From Triops longicaudatus (taxonomy: Eukaryota > Arthropoda > Branchiopoda > Notostraca > Triopsidae): a DNA stretch of 64,000 nt. The translations under genes and the position numbers were made by a program. The notes beneath the pieces are model-generated. The model ran no database searches. It had not been told where the DNA came from and saw only the letters and a program-made list of their open reading frames with translations. The stretch spans positions 290,220 to 354,219 of the forward strand of contig JAGQDJ010000013.1 in NCBI GenBank assembly GCA_022885665.1, written 5' to 3'. Below, one piece after another: positions 36,801 through 49,200 of this stretch. Each line of letters opens with the position of its first letter. The stretch's first letter is position 1.

Positions 36801-39416
36801 GATGATGGCCATTGTGTGTAGCTCACGTTTTTCGTCCCTAAAAACCCAGGCACATGCCACATGTGCATCGAGGGATTGGTTAAACCCAGGCTCTTCACTG
36901 CATCTTTATAAGCGAAAAAAATCTGCATAGCAATATCCGGGAGTAGTTGGAAGTTCTTTCTTGCTTTTACCAGCGGCCCACTACTATCAGCAGCACATCA
37001 TACAAAAACATTGATCGACACAGGCTTTTCATACTTCCCAATACGTCTCATAAAAAGGAAAACTTGGGCTCGATTTTGCTTTGAATGCAACATGTGGCGC
37101 GCGGAAGAGTAGATTTAATACAAGCTTTTCCTCCCCCAAAGTCCGAACAAGACTACAAACATATCAACGTCATCCTTTTCATGCTTGCTTCTTTAAAAAG
37201 ATGATTTCTTTCCGTTCATGCATTTTTCCCCGGGAAGCCTTAACTCGCCTTGTCCAATACTCTGGCGTATCCAAACAAAAGACCACAGGCAATATAACCT
37301 CGATACGCTTTCATTTTTTCCTATACTAAAGATTGTTTTTTTTCTCGTTCGCTGCCTAATCCTATATCGACAGAGTGATGAGAAATGGGCTTTATAAATG
37401 CAGCCGCACTAAGCTCGATTGTTGCCTACAATGAGTAACACGAGGCTTTTAGGACTACTGAGACTCGCCATGTTTTTTCCTAAAAATGATTAAGTTATGA
37501 TATGCATTCGTACTCTATTTATTTTCAAAAAGACGCTTTTCTCTCAAATACATACTTTGATAAAGCAAAATCACTTCGGTTTGATGCGGTAATACCGTAT
37601 TGAGCGGATGAATGTTTGCCAAGCAAACCTCAGAAGTCTAATTAGGCCTCTTGATGCTGGTTTACCTTCAAAAATGTGAAGGCACTCAAAGCAACCAGCG
37701 TAAGAAGTAGGTCGCGCATTTTAAAAGAATATCACTGTTTTAACGGCATAGCTAATGCTTTGAATTTGATAAAAATGATCATAGTATTCTTAGGAAGCTA
37801 TGTATAAAAAAAAAAAACATGTAGCGATCTTGCCACCAATAAAGATTTCTGGCCGAAGCTTGCAGCCTGTGCCACCCAGGCTGGTCGCATACATGGAAAA
37901 TGACAGCGGCATAAGAAAATATTAGCAGAAATATTTTTGAACGTACAGTTTTGATGTTACAGCTAGAACTTCGGGTAAAAATCCTTCTCGTAGAACTAGT
38001 AGCTAACAGTTCAAGAAATTTTTCATCTCATGAAATTTTTAATACTTAAAGTTTATTTTCCTACTTTATTTGCTCATTTTAAGACTTTGCCACCACGCAA
38101 GTAAATTGCTTGGCTTTATTCTAATTATCAGTATTACTTTGCATTACTTTGCGTCATACTATTTACATTCAAAAGTCAGCCCACAGCGACTCTCATCTAG
38201 TGCAAAACGTGCCACTTGCACACATTTTTTGCGTTTCAAATGTGCGGTCCACCTCTTACGTTGGTTGCTTCGATTCCCTTCACTTTCTTAATGAAGGTAA
38301 ATCAGCTTCGAAAGCCATAATTAGACTTCTTTGGTATGCTCGGTAAGTTGTTGTCTGTTCACCACACTACAATACAAAGTAATGTTTAATGAAAATCTAT
38401 CTTATCAACTATATGTACTACTATAAATATGCTGGCATTGTGAATTTTTAAGATTCATGGTAGATAATGCAAATTAGGAGTGAAAAAAATCATGACGAGA
38501 GAAAAAAATATACAAAACCTTAACAAAAAACTTGCCGATATATTTTTTTTTCTACGTGAAATTAACTTACTAGAAAATGGTCTTCCCTGATACGAAAGGT
38601 TTATTTTTTTTTCTTTTTATTCTCATTTAACAATCAACAATTTCCATTAAAATATACCTTCAGAAAGCAGACGCTAATGAATATAATTTAAAAGCTTGGA
38701 CGACACTTTTTTGCAGAAATTTTACAAGGGCTAAATAAATTCAAGGGTGGCAATGCTCATAACTACTCATTCAAAGCAAAAGGTTTTATTAATAAATTAA
38801 CTTACACTTCTACGAATGGTTTTTGTAAGATATCTTAGATATAAGTTATTAGCTATTTTAACGCACACAAAAAGAACGGTCCAGTACCGGAAGTGAGTCA
38901 AGTAACAGGCCTCGGCCTGCACTGGTATACAATAAATGAAAAACGGAAGTTAGCATTTTGATTAAAAAAGAAATTATTTTGCTAATATTATTTAATGAAA
39001 TAAAACTTTGTACAGTTAAAACAATTCACAAAATCTCTATTAGATTGAAAACTGAAATTTCGATGGGCTCTTTTCCTATCAACGGAGTTTTGTTACTTTT
39101 GATTCAGTACTAAATTCGCAGAACGAGGGAGTGAAAATGAGGAGTATCGAATTTTTCTTACCATCTTCTTTTAATTATTCTTTCTTCACAAACTGTGGTT
39201 CGTTGTATGGTGTTTTATATTTTCCGGCAGTAGTTTAATTGGATCATTGGAGTAAAAGTGAAAAATCCTTTCAAGTTGTAATTTAATTTAACTGAGTCCC
39301 CTCTGTCGCAAAGAAAAGGGAACAAACACACAACAAAGACGTGCAATTTAAATAAGTGTTATTATGAATGAAGTTTCACTTTGATGGGCTTCACACATGT
39401 TACGTAATATAGTGGC
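33833..39416. other. intergenic, no gene seen
   Basis: No recognisable exon. A region at about 36,360-36,930 is richer in G+C and carries overlapping frames of about 106 codons on the minus strand and 82-86 codons on the plus strand, none with a known domain. AT-rich from about 37,450 on. Confidence 0.55.
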
Positions 39417-39580
39417 TTCACACTAGTTGAATTCGGATAAGGCGAAAATCCACTTAAGTCAAACGAAAACTTACGGTTCCGTTTTTTTTCCATTTAACTC
39501 AGTGTGAACAAAGTTTATTTAGGTGAATTCGTCTAACTCGGATAGTCGCTTTAGACAAAAACTATTCAAGCCACAATGAG
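39417..39580. repeat. inverted repeat with GAATTCGGAT motifs
   Basis: TTCACACTAGTTGAAT near 39,418 is inversely repeated as ATTTAACTCAGTGTGAA near 39,500. The motif GTGAATTCG-CTAACTCGGAT follows at about 39,523-39,542. The pattern resembles decayed pogo-type ends with TTCGGAT repeats. Confidence 0.35.
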
Positions 39581-41548
39581 TATTTTGCAATGGCTAATAA
39601 CTTCGGATTAGCTGAAGTCCTGGATAGACACTAATTCCTGAATTCGGAGCAGATTATTTCCACGAATACCTGCCCATGTTCTGGCGTAATTAATAAATAA
39701 TTACCTTTCATGACCTCTTTCACGTGTCATATTTTTCTCACAGGTGACATTTTGTAGTAGCGACATACAGCACAGGTTATAGAACTGAGTACGGCGAGGA
39801 AAGTGAGGAAAGAAAGCTTAAAAACTTACCAATATGAAGCTTAAGTCCTGATAAGACAAAACTCCGCGTAAATGAATTTTTCGGTACGGTCCAGAGCCCT
39901 TCTACTTAAGCGGAGCGCACTGTGTACAAAACTATCATCGCATTTGGGTAGGATTGACTAGTGCTAAGGTAAGGCTGATTACAGCTGTCGAAACGTGACA
40001 GCCAGCAGCTAGGATATCATCGTTAAGAGGAAGAGGCGAACGTATTACCGCCCGAGACAAGTTAAGCTTCTCACCTCCACCGAAATTGCATTACTGCAAC
40101 GGCACGGGGTAGGGATCATCGAGAAGCGGGGTGAAAGTGAACCGCTGTGAAGTCAAAGGTGTGCAGTTGTAGCTATTTGGAGCATAATGAAGGAGGAAAT
40201 GATGATGGCGTGGGATCAAACCAGCTGTGTGCAACAAGAGGTTGTTGGGAGTTGCTAAGGGCTTCGCGCTCGCGACAAAGAGCCAAAAAGACTGCTAGGC
40301 AAGTTGAAAGCGTGCGAGAGTGTATGTAGGGGGGTTAGCTTAAAAAGCAGTTGTAACAATCTATTCCTCCACGCTCTCTCCTTTCACCCCTTCCCCCCCT
40401 CAGTTGTACAGTGCTTTATTCTGGCCAGGAACAAAAGATTGGTGCCGGGTAGTGCAGGGCTGAAACGTAGTTTTTCTGGTCTTCAAAAAAATACATACAC
40501 ACTTAAAATAAACAGCTTATTCAAAACAAAAAAAAGTGAACATCCATTATCTACACGCGTGATTTTTTTTAAGATGACGTTTCTTTTCCTTACGCCACGC
40601 AAGATTCCATTCACTTCCACTTCTGCCAAATCGCAAGAAACTATTGCATGTCTGGCTTTGATACAGAAGTGTTACAACACAGATTTACGTACAGTAGAAT
40701 CTTTGGTTTTGAATAGAGGTTTTGAATTGTTTCTTAGTACACATATTTAGCGAATATAGCACATATTTGCTGCGCAACCTATCTATTGTCCGCTTCCGGC
40801 AGCTTTGAGAGTAGGGGGTGTTAAGTTAACCGTGACGTCATTTTCCTGCGATTTCAGAACTACCATGACACAATGGTAAAACGGCAGAATACTGCGTCAA
40901 AATGCCGCTTCCCATCGATGACGGAATTAAAGTTGTTGTGGATTGCTTTGTCATAGGATAGAGGTGTGTTTGTATGTTTATTTCCCCATAACTCATCCCT
41001 GCTAGGAAGCAGTGCTACGTATTTTCATGGAGTGCTTGCAAGACAAAACAAAGCGAAATTTAGATTAACAATAAATGCACTTCAATTGGTGTATCAATTA
41101 AACTACATTTTGAAGCTACATTAACAGATGCTCTGGTTAACAGAAGAGCTAATGTACCGTACGCTTGGAAAAAGACGTGCGTAGCTAATTATCGTAAAAA
41201 ATACATGTACCTCCTTTGCCGATTTCGTATTGTGGCTTAACATAGTGAACGTAATGGGACGTACGTGCACCTTATTCGTATAAAAGCTAGTTAATTGACT
41301 TTCCACTGTAAATATATTATATAATTTTATTACTTATGGTACAATAATTACTCACGTGTTTGTAGTATTTAATAAATGTATTAATTAAACATGGAGTAAT
41401 TTGTTAATACTAACGGTAAATTTAAAACATTTAAACAAATTGCAGACGAAAGCTCAGTGACTTGTAAAGCTAATTTTAAAGCAAATGCATATTTATGACC
41501 TTTCAACTGCCATGACTTCAATAATAATTACTCTTGTTTTTTAAAACT
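39581..41548. other. intergenic, no gene seen
   Basis: Only the pogo-like end at 40692 stands out. A 148-codon plus-strand frame at 40304-40750 has no known domain. Confidence 0.55.
40692..40740 (+). mobile_element. pogo/Tigger-like end
   Basis: TA then CAGTAGAATCTTTGG, followed by a repeated GTTTTGAAT motif. It is similar in form to the end at 26140. It overlaps the tail of a 148-codon open frame, which argues against that frame being a gene. Confidence 0.35.
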
Positions 41549-41556
41549 CCTGTAAT

Positions 41557-41700
41557 CAAGGCCGTAATCAGGATTTTGGTTGGGGGGGGGGCATATGCAA
41601 TTTTTTTAACACTGGGTGTTCCCTACCTTCCCCATTATAAACTAAATATTTCGGGTGGGGGTTCGAGCTCCCACTACCAACCCCCCTAAATACGGCCTTG
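41557..41700. mobile_element. 144-bp hAT MITE, GGCCGTA family
   Basis: The ends are perfect 10-bp inverted repeats, CAAGGCCGTA at 41557-41566 and TACGGCCTTG at 41691-41700. Flanking octamers CCTGTAAT (41549-41556) and TCTGTAAT (41701-41708) match at 7 of 8. Long G runs near the left end and C runs near the right end could pair. Copies related in sequence lie at 6532, 46110 and 58033. Its small size and lack of a frame make it a passive element. Confidence 0.85.
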
Positions 41701-41708
41701 TCTGTAAT

Positions 41709-44700
41709 ACTTTCGAAATGGGTGACTAAGCTTCCGACGTTTATTCCATACCGTAAGATTAACTCGAGAGCTATTTACAGAAGTACTTGGTACCACTATT
41801 GGACGTGACAATGGAAAGAAGAAAACCCCCTTCTTAAATGGGAAGCAGTAAACACCTATTTGTGTTACTATAATTTTTATGTCGTGTTTTTACAGATTTT
41901 TCTTCACGTTTAGTTTTACACGTCCTAAATATTCGCATTGCATTGGCTATCATATTTGTCCAATTCTTCAACGTCTACCCTCATCAGTTTTTCCTTCGTT
42001 CATTAACGTAAATGAACGATTCTCTGGGCGCCGGTGTTCATTGCTGCACTGTAATTGCAAATCAGATTTGCAATCGAAAGCAGGACAGCGTTGTCTTCTT
42101 TGTGCAACTTGTCTACGTCCAAAGCAGTTAAGCGGTGCAGCTGGGTACACCAGGACAGATGGCTCACACGTCCTAGCCACGCCCACGCTTGCCTGTTGCT
42201 TGCCTGATCCACGGGAGATAACCCCCAACTTGGAGCCGACAGCACTGGTCCCCGGAGAGTTATGTCAACGCGCAGCGAGGTCGTCGAGAGCACAAGCTAG
42301 CGTAACCAAACACGACAGCCGAAATAAGCACCCAAGGAATTAGTGCTTGAGTTTTGCATACGAAATTTCGGATCTGTTTATCCCTTCGCACCTAGAACAA
42401 AACAGACTCCCTCGCAGCAGATCCATGATTACTATTTTTGCTTTATTGGGCAACTTACTAAACAATAATAAAAGCCAAAAACAAAGAAATATTCCACCGA
42501 GAAAGTGTCTGGAACATCGCACCTGAAAGACTGCTACTTTTACTTTGTGTTATTTATTAATTATTGTAATGATAAGCTCATTTATGTGCTCTTTAATTAG
42601 ATATTTAAAGAATACAAAAATAATTTAAGTGATTTTCAACTCATATATTGACATTAATTATTATATTACTTTTGCAATACTTGTGTATTATTAAGAATAA
42701 TCAATTACTACGTTTCAGGTATAGCTTCAAATGAGGAATGTAACATTAAAATCATTGTAGCGTTGAGATTTAATCGAATATATTTTTTCTTACTATGAAG
42801 TACTTAAAAATTACACTTACAATGCTGTCTAAAAGCTAACATTGTAATGTATTAAATTTCTGATTGGAAACCACACCAGAAAAGAACGGTTGATTTACCA
42901 TACACCTGCTATGGTGCATCCTATTCTAGTTGTCTTCTCTCTCTGCAGTACTACATACATGCTCCATACCAAGGGGCAAAGATTTTGTGTTGCATTGGTA
43001 TGCACTGTATGAGTTTTTCAGCAGAGCCGTCATATTGTGAATGAAGAACATAAGCTACTGACATGTAGAGAAAACATGGAGGTTTTCTATAAGCTTGTAA
43101 AGTAAACAGATAAAACTGTATATGAGCGCAGTAGCAATAGTGAATTTGTGGCCTTCGCCCGGCGAATGGAACAAGCCAGCATATGCCAGTCAATTGCTGC
43201 AAAGGGAATCGGATATTGAGGCTGAGGATATGGAATTGTAAATGAAATAGCCGTAGAGAGCTGTGCTTCGGGGTGGATGGGTTTCCTCGCTAGACAACCC
43301 AGAAACAGAATATTATACAGTTTCCAAAGCTACACATAGGAAAAGAGACAAAGGGTAGTAAACGGGTGCTTCCCCAGACCGAAATATAGACGTTGGGGGG
43401 ATGGTCTTATCAGTTGGCCATAGCCGACGCAAATGAGGAGGCAATGGCTGTGACAAACTGTGTCGTCAGACTCGTCGTCGTCTAATGGAAAAAGCTAGAT
43501 GATATTCTTTTTCTCATTTCCAATCCCCCTTTTTTTTCTCTGAATGCTGGGGATTTAACTTTCTGTATGAGGTCGCATGACAACTGAGCAGAAACAGTTT
43601 TATCCTGTTCCATTTATAAAAGGTTGAGACGGCAGACGCAAGCTTTTGGCCTGGGCCAATGTTGTTTTGTAAATTGTGTCCCCCCTTTTCTAGCGAACAA
43701 GTTCTTTCCCAGTTAACAAGTCCATCCACCGGAGTCAACCAATTCCGCGAGAGCGTTTTCTGCCAAGCGATGTCAACCGTTGGGAGCTCATAACCATCTC
43801 CGAGAAATGGTCTCCCTCAAAAAGGAGTTTTTAAGGCAAAAGCAAGAATAAAATTCCACTTCTCACACTAGAACAAGACGCTCAATGTCCCATGCAAAGT
43901 AAGCTCGGCAGTAACCCCTCCCTAAACGCAAGTAGGTGACTGTCTTTTCAACAACTTTCGCGCTGTTCATCCACAACAACCCAGCAAAAATGTATCTTCT
44001 CCACAGCTAACGCGTATTCCAAGCTCGTAAAAAGCGAATGCATAAGGAAAAGGTCAATATCAAGTCAAAAGCTAGTCCAAGACGTTTGCCTCCCTGACTT
44101 CTCTACATTCCCTTCATTCCCTCAAGGATAAATATAAAAAGTGATTGCCCCGACAGCACGCAAAGTTCCAAATCCCGAGCGACAACCATTTTTCGGAGGG
44201 GAGAAAGAGAGAGAAACACACATGCAGGAATAGAATCCGAAGTGCAGTGCAACTCTTAACTTTTTGAGTTGGCTCAAAGATCTCGCGATGGAAAACCAAG
44301 ATTGAAGAAAAAAAAAGAGAAGGATGTGCGCATTAAATTAAGCATGTCTCATAAAACAGGAGGCGCAAGAATGCTATCTTTTTGGGGATCGTACGCATGA
44401 ATGCCGAAGGGAAGCTTTTCGGGCAAAAAGGGGGGAGCGGTAGGGAGAAGAAAACGGAAAAAGTGGGGGAATTTTGAACGTAAAGAAATCGAACGGAAGA
44501 AAGTTCGAAAGTGGGCCCAGAGAAGGGAAGACGGGGGAGCGTACGATAGCTTTAGTTTGAGTTACAGTTACGTTTCTACTTGGGCTGGCGGGTAACGGCC
44601 GCAACTTTGGCTTTGACGCTATATGCTAGCTGGAAGAGGCGATGGGTACGACCAATGCAAGGATAAGTGCGAGTCATATAACTGCTAAAAAGGTTGTTAT

Positions 44701-46101
44701 GACTTTCATCGGGGGTAAACTACGACTACGGTAAAACTTTTGGCGCCTTACTCAAAGAAATGCTTGCTTTAGTAGCAAAGAAAGGTCCAAAAGCATTGTA
44801 GCGTAAGGAAGGAAGAAATGAATTGTGGATTTTATGGGTCTCAGCAGATCTCAACGACATGCATAGGCAAATTGAGATATAACATAACAAATCCTAGGAG
44901 TGACACCTTCTTTGGTTCCTTAACTCTTAACTCACAATTATGTTTGCGTATAGATTGAAGGTCACCAAAACAAGAAATCCTATTAAGTGTCCTACAGATG
45001 CAAAATAGGACTATGTCCATAGGTCACAGAAATACAGAAGAACACAGTTCCGAAACTCATGGGTTTGCAATGTAGTTTGCAACACGAACATGGGCTTGCA
45101 ACACGAACATATTTTAACTCTGAAGTCTCTTAATAGTTTCACCCCTTCAATTCTTTCGTAACATATGATCCTGCAGTAATTCACTCGCACACGGGGCCGA
45201 TCCTCCCTCATGGTGCAAGGCCGTGTAGTGTTGAGAGTAGGCAAGAAAACTCACATGACAGTGTGGAAAATATGGGTCTTTACCTCTAGAATAGGAATAA
45301 ATTACTGTCGAGTTCCCCTGGCAGTATTCAACTGACAAAAATATTAAATATTAGAAAAGGAGAAAAGCACCTAAACTTTAAGAATTCGAAAACTTGGGGC
45401 TAACGAAGTAAATGTGGTAAAGTGACTTAGAGGGTATTTTGCACTAATAAAGTGTACTGCATAGCGAAACTTGTTGCAAATTTCCAAAAAAGTTGCTTTT
45501 CGAGTATTTAGCAATATCACATTACCACAGCACGTTTCACCTATGAGATTTCGTGCATGAACCAATCTTAGGACTGAAAATGTCTGTTATAGTGAGTAGT
45601 GACATATTTTTTCTTAGTTCGTGTGAAACAGTGAACTCTAATACGAATCTAAGCTTAGGGATTCGTTGCGACACTGGACTGACTGAAGTAACTCAGTCTA
45701 TAGCAGTGTCTGATACAGGAATGGTGCACTGAAGTCAGGGGGAATTGAAAAGCAGTTGGGCCAAACAAGTAGTCTGGACAAGCCACAAAGAAATTCATGG
45801 TTCAACCATAAAGTTTTTATTTACAAAGAAATCGAAAGCATACTTATAAAGGAAAAAAGAAGGAAAGAAACGGCTTTACGCTTAAACAGATAACAAATTA
45901 ACCATTCTAAGTAGGCAACGGTATGAAACCTCAGTCTAAAAGGGTACACTGTTCTGGATCGAAAGAAAATCTAGACTAATCGTATATTCTTTTCAATTAG
46001 AAATGTACTAGAAACCACCTTTTCGCAGGAACCCAGAACGTAGCACCTTAAAGACGTTCACAAGCAACAACGAGGATCCTAAAGCAAATTGCGTGGGGAA
46101 A
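41709..46101. other. intergenic, no gene seen
   Basis: A GC-richer patch at about 42,030-42,340 carries a 154-codon plus-strand frame and antisense frames without recognisable domains. A short tandem copy of TTGCAACACGAACAT lies at about 45,077-45,110. Confidence 0.55.
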
Positions 46102-46109
46102 GCCACACT

Positions 46110-46253
46110 CAGGGTGAGGGGGGGGGGGGGAGTAGAGGGTTGAGCCCCCCTAGAAATTTTTATTTTATAATGGGGAAGATAGGGAGAACCGCCAACGCCC
46201 CAAAAAATTGCGTACGAAAACCTCCTCCGAAACCTCCAAAACCCCCTCCGAAC
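46110..46253 (-). mobile_element. GGCCGTA-family MITE copy, reverse orientation
   Basis: Read on the minus strand, this stretch aligns with the element at 41557 across the core (CTTCCCCATTATAAA) and the flanking G and C runs. A G13 tract lies near 46,118-46,130. No target duplication is seen, and the end near 46,253 appears replaced by unrelated sequence, so that border is approximate. Short open frames on both strands here are by-products of the low-complexity sequence. Confidence 0.6.
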
Positions 46254-49200
46254 ACGTTAACTATAATTCCAAATTTTTTAAATGCATGACGTCTGGAATT
46301 CGTAGGGTAAGGAAATAGGCTCTGGATAATCCAAGAATAACGGCATAAAGTAATTAGTTTTAAAATCACTATTTTACACCATTAAGCCATTTTTCTGAAG
46401 AGTTGACGTACAACTTGCTTATATAAACTTGCTACGTAGTATCGAAACAAATCGTTTCTATTTACTGTGTACAGGCTGGTAGTTTACAGTCATCGGAACC
46501 GTAAGAAAAAAACATTCAATCACGCAGAAACCTTTCCAGAGCGTATGTCAAGTAAGCCTACATTGAGTATGACATTTCTGTATACGAGCGTGTAATCATC
46601 GCAGAAAGGCTGTCAAACAATAAAGCTTGGCAATCTCTCGCAATGAAAAAAATCTTTTATAATTGACCCGACCGTAAAATACTTGATTGGAAGAATTATG
46701 CCAATAAACCAATACATAGTTGAGGAATGTAATCGTCCAGAAGGTACGAGAGCATAAAGCAATTTGAACAGTCTAGTTTAGGGTTATATGACTTTTTCCG
46801 AAGAATTTATCACCGTTTTCGGTAGTTTTGTCAGCACGAACAGTAAGAAAGATGCTTCGGAGAATACGAGTTTAGAGGGCCTATTAACATTAAAGAGCTG
46901 GTGAGATGTCATTTTTCAATGTTAGTATTCAAAGCAAAGTAAGCAAATGATGACAATAAGAGAGAGCTATAGTGAGGCAGGGCAGGATGGTTATGGGCTA
47001 GAGATAGGCAAATCCTAGCGTGAGAATGAGTGCAGCCGGCTCTTGGGTGGGGGGAGGTTGCTGATTTTACTTCCGAAATGTTGTCACTATAGAGCGAAAG
47101 AGAAAAAATAGCCATTAGTCAACATTTTCTTTGAAAGGCAAAACGCACATTCTGCTCAATTTGCACATGCAGCTCTGCCCCGAGTTGATACACAATCCCG
47201 TATAATTACTCGTGTGGGACGCATTGTCTTTGCGTCCCACAATGTGTGAGTATGGCTTTTAATTTTTCTAAGTAAAGACATCCCGCACGATCTTAATTAT
47301 GTCAGTGAGAAATGGGGTGCTAGCAAGGACAGTCTTTATATTTTTTACCTCCATTTTTCATGAAATACTCTAGTCCAGACAAGTCATTGCATGGCTGTGT
47401 CAAAGGGCGCCAAAGCAAGAGCTCGTCAAGAGCTTGTCAAGAATTATGCAAAGTCACGAAAAAATGGGGAAACTACATAAGGGGACAGAGACGAGGTACT
47501 AAGGCGAGAGGGTGGGGGTAAAGAAGTGTTCAAGAGCACCGATGAACTCGGATGCGCTGGCTGGCGTGTTGAAGTGAAGAGTCTGGAGCCCAAGCACTCG
47601 GATAATTTGAAAACTTCCTCGACGAGGAAGCCTCCTCATCTTATTTCTGGCGCTTTCTTCACTTCATAGTAAGAGTACACATCAAGGGTTAGGTGGAGAG
47701 GGGAGTGTTAATGGTGGATGGCAGTAAGGAAGGGACGGGCGCACGCCCACCTTGGGTGCTGGGGAGGTGAAGCTAGGGCAGCGACATTTTGTCACTTTCT
47801 GTCAGCGGAGTCTAATTTCTGAAGACGAACTGTTGAAGCTTACGCTCTGACGCAAGGATGCTGTAGAGATGCTGTCTTCCTTTCTCTGCGTATTTCTTTC
47901 GATTTGCAAGAAATGTCGATTCGTTTTCACGTACAAGGAAGAGAGACATGTTCATCCACCTTAATGTGTGTATTAAGTTGAGCTAACGCTGCAATCTTGC
48001 TCAACTTGAAGCACGTGCTTGTGTATGTGTGTGTGTGTTGCGACCAACTTAATCTCTTAATTGCATCCATGTCAAGCGTGGTAATCCACAGCAATGCAAC
48101 CTTTTCATTTCTGGAGGAGTCTGTCAAAGAAGCAATTCCATCTGCGTTCAAGCTTGCCTAATCTGCAAAAGTGCTCGCCTGCTATTCAATCTTTTTTTCT
48201 GAACAACACTGAACTCATTTTAACTCCTTTCGACCCCCCACCCTGTTAACCTTACATATATAACTTCAACTCTATAGAGCCAGGTCTCAAAAAAGAAAAA
48301 GGTCCTGTTATTCATTTACATAGTACAACGTAAAAAATGAGAAAGAAAAAATAGCATTGGAAGAGTGTCACGTTACTCACTTTTCGTTTTTCTTTATGGA
48401 GACGGAATAGAGTTCAAAATATGGTAACTTTACAAACGCAAAACAAGCGGGAAAATATAATATTTCTTCAATATTGTAAAAGAAGACCCGAACGGCACAT
48501 TGTTGCCTACGTACTCCAAAACTTACTAATATTAGTAATATGCATGTTTATGTTCGCTAATATTGTACATACGTAATGTAAGTAGCTTGCTACAAACGCT
48601 GTGTAAGTGTAAGGGTCTTTATTTTAAAGTAAGACTACAAACTGTGACACTATCCTAGAAATATGGTGTGCTATTTCTACAGTGCAGGAACAAGCAACAA
48701 CTAAGGAAGCAAGCGTACAAGTTAGAATATTACCAGGTCATAAAGGTACAATGTCATGAAAGTAAAGAGCGTAACATACAAATGTCATGTCAAATTTCAG
48801 ACTTCCCTAAAGGAGGGACCTTTTCTTACATAAAGACGAAAATTACAAAAGCAAATTCGATAATTCAAAAAGAAAAGTTAGCCACTTCGGTACTATATTA
48901 TAGTGTTACCCTCTGTTTCCAACTCACCGTTTTACGCATTCTAAATGCCCTTTTCAGTTCAGATCCTGCTATTTGTGATAAGGCTCAGGTTCAATCTCCT
49001 TCTTTCAGCGTTAATAAATTAAGTCCTCTCTTACGTCATTTCCTACAAATTTTAATTGCACCAATAACAGCATGGACATTGAGGTAAAATGATGTCCATG
49101 GGAATGACCTTGGTGACGTTCGATTCGCAAAGATTGGGTGATGCTTGATTTAGAAGGAAAAGATTCTTTCCCTCACTGTGAATAATGACCGAAGTTGCGC

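Noticed and set aside
40304..40750. 148-codon plus-strand frame
   Set aside because: Its tail is made of a pogo-like transposon end, and no protein family is recognised.
41879..42343. 154-codon plus-strand frame rich in Cys and Arg
   Set aside because: Lies in a locally GC-rich patch where stops are rarer; the cysteines do not form a regular zinc-finger pattern and antisense frames are equally open.
48668..49087. 139-codon plus-strand frame
   Set aside because: No known domain; first residues derive from a non-ATG start and composition matches the surrounding non-coding DNA.
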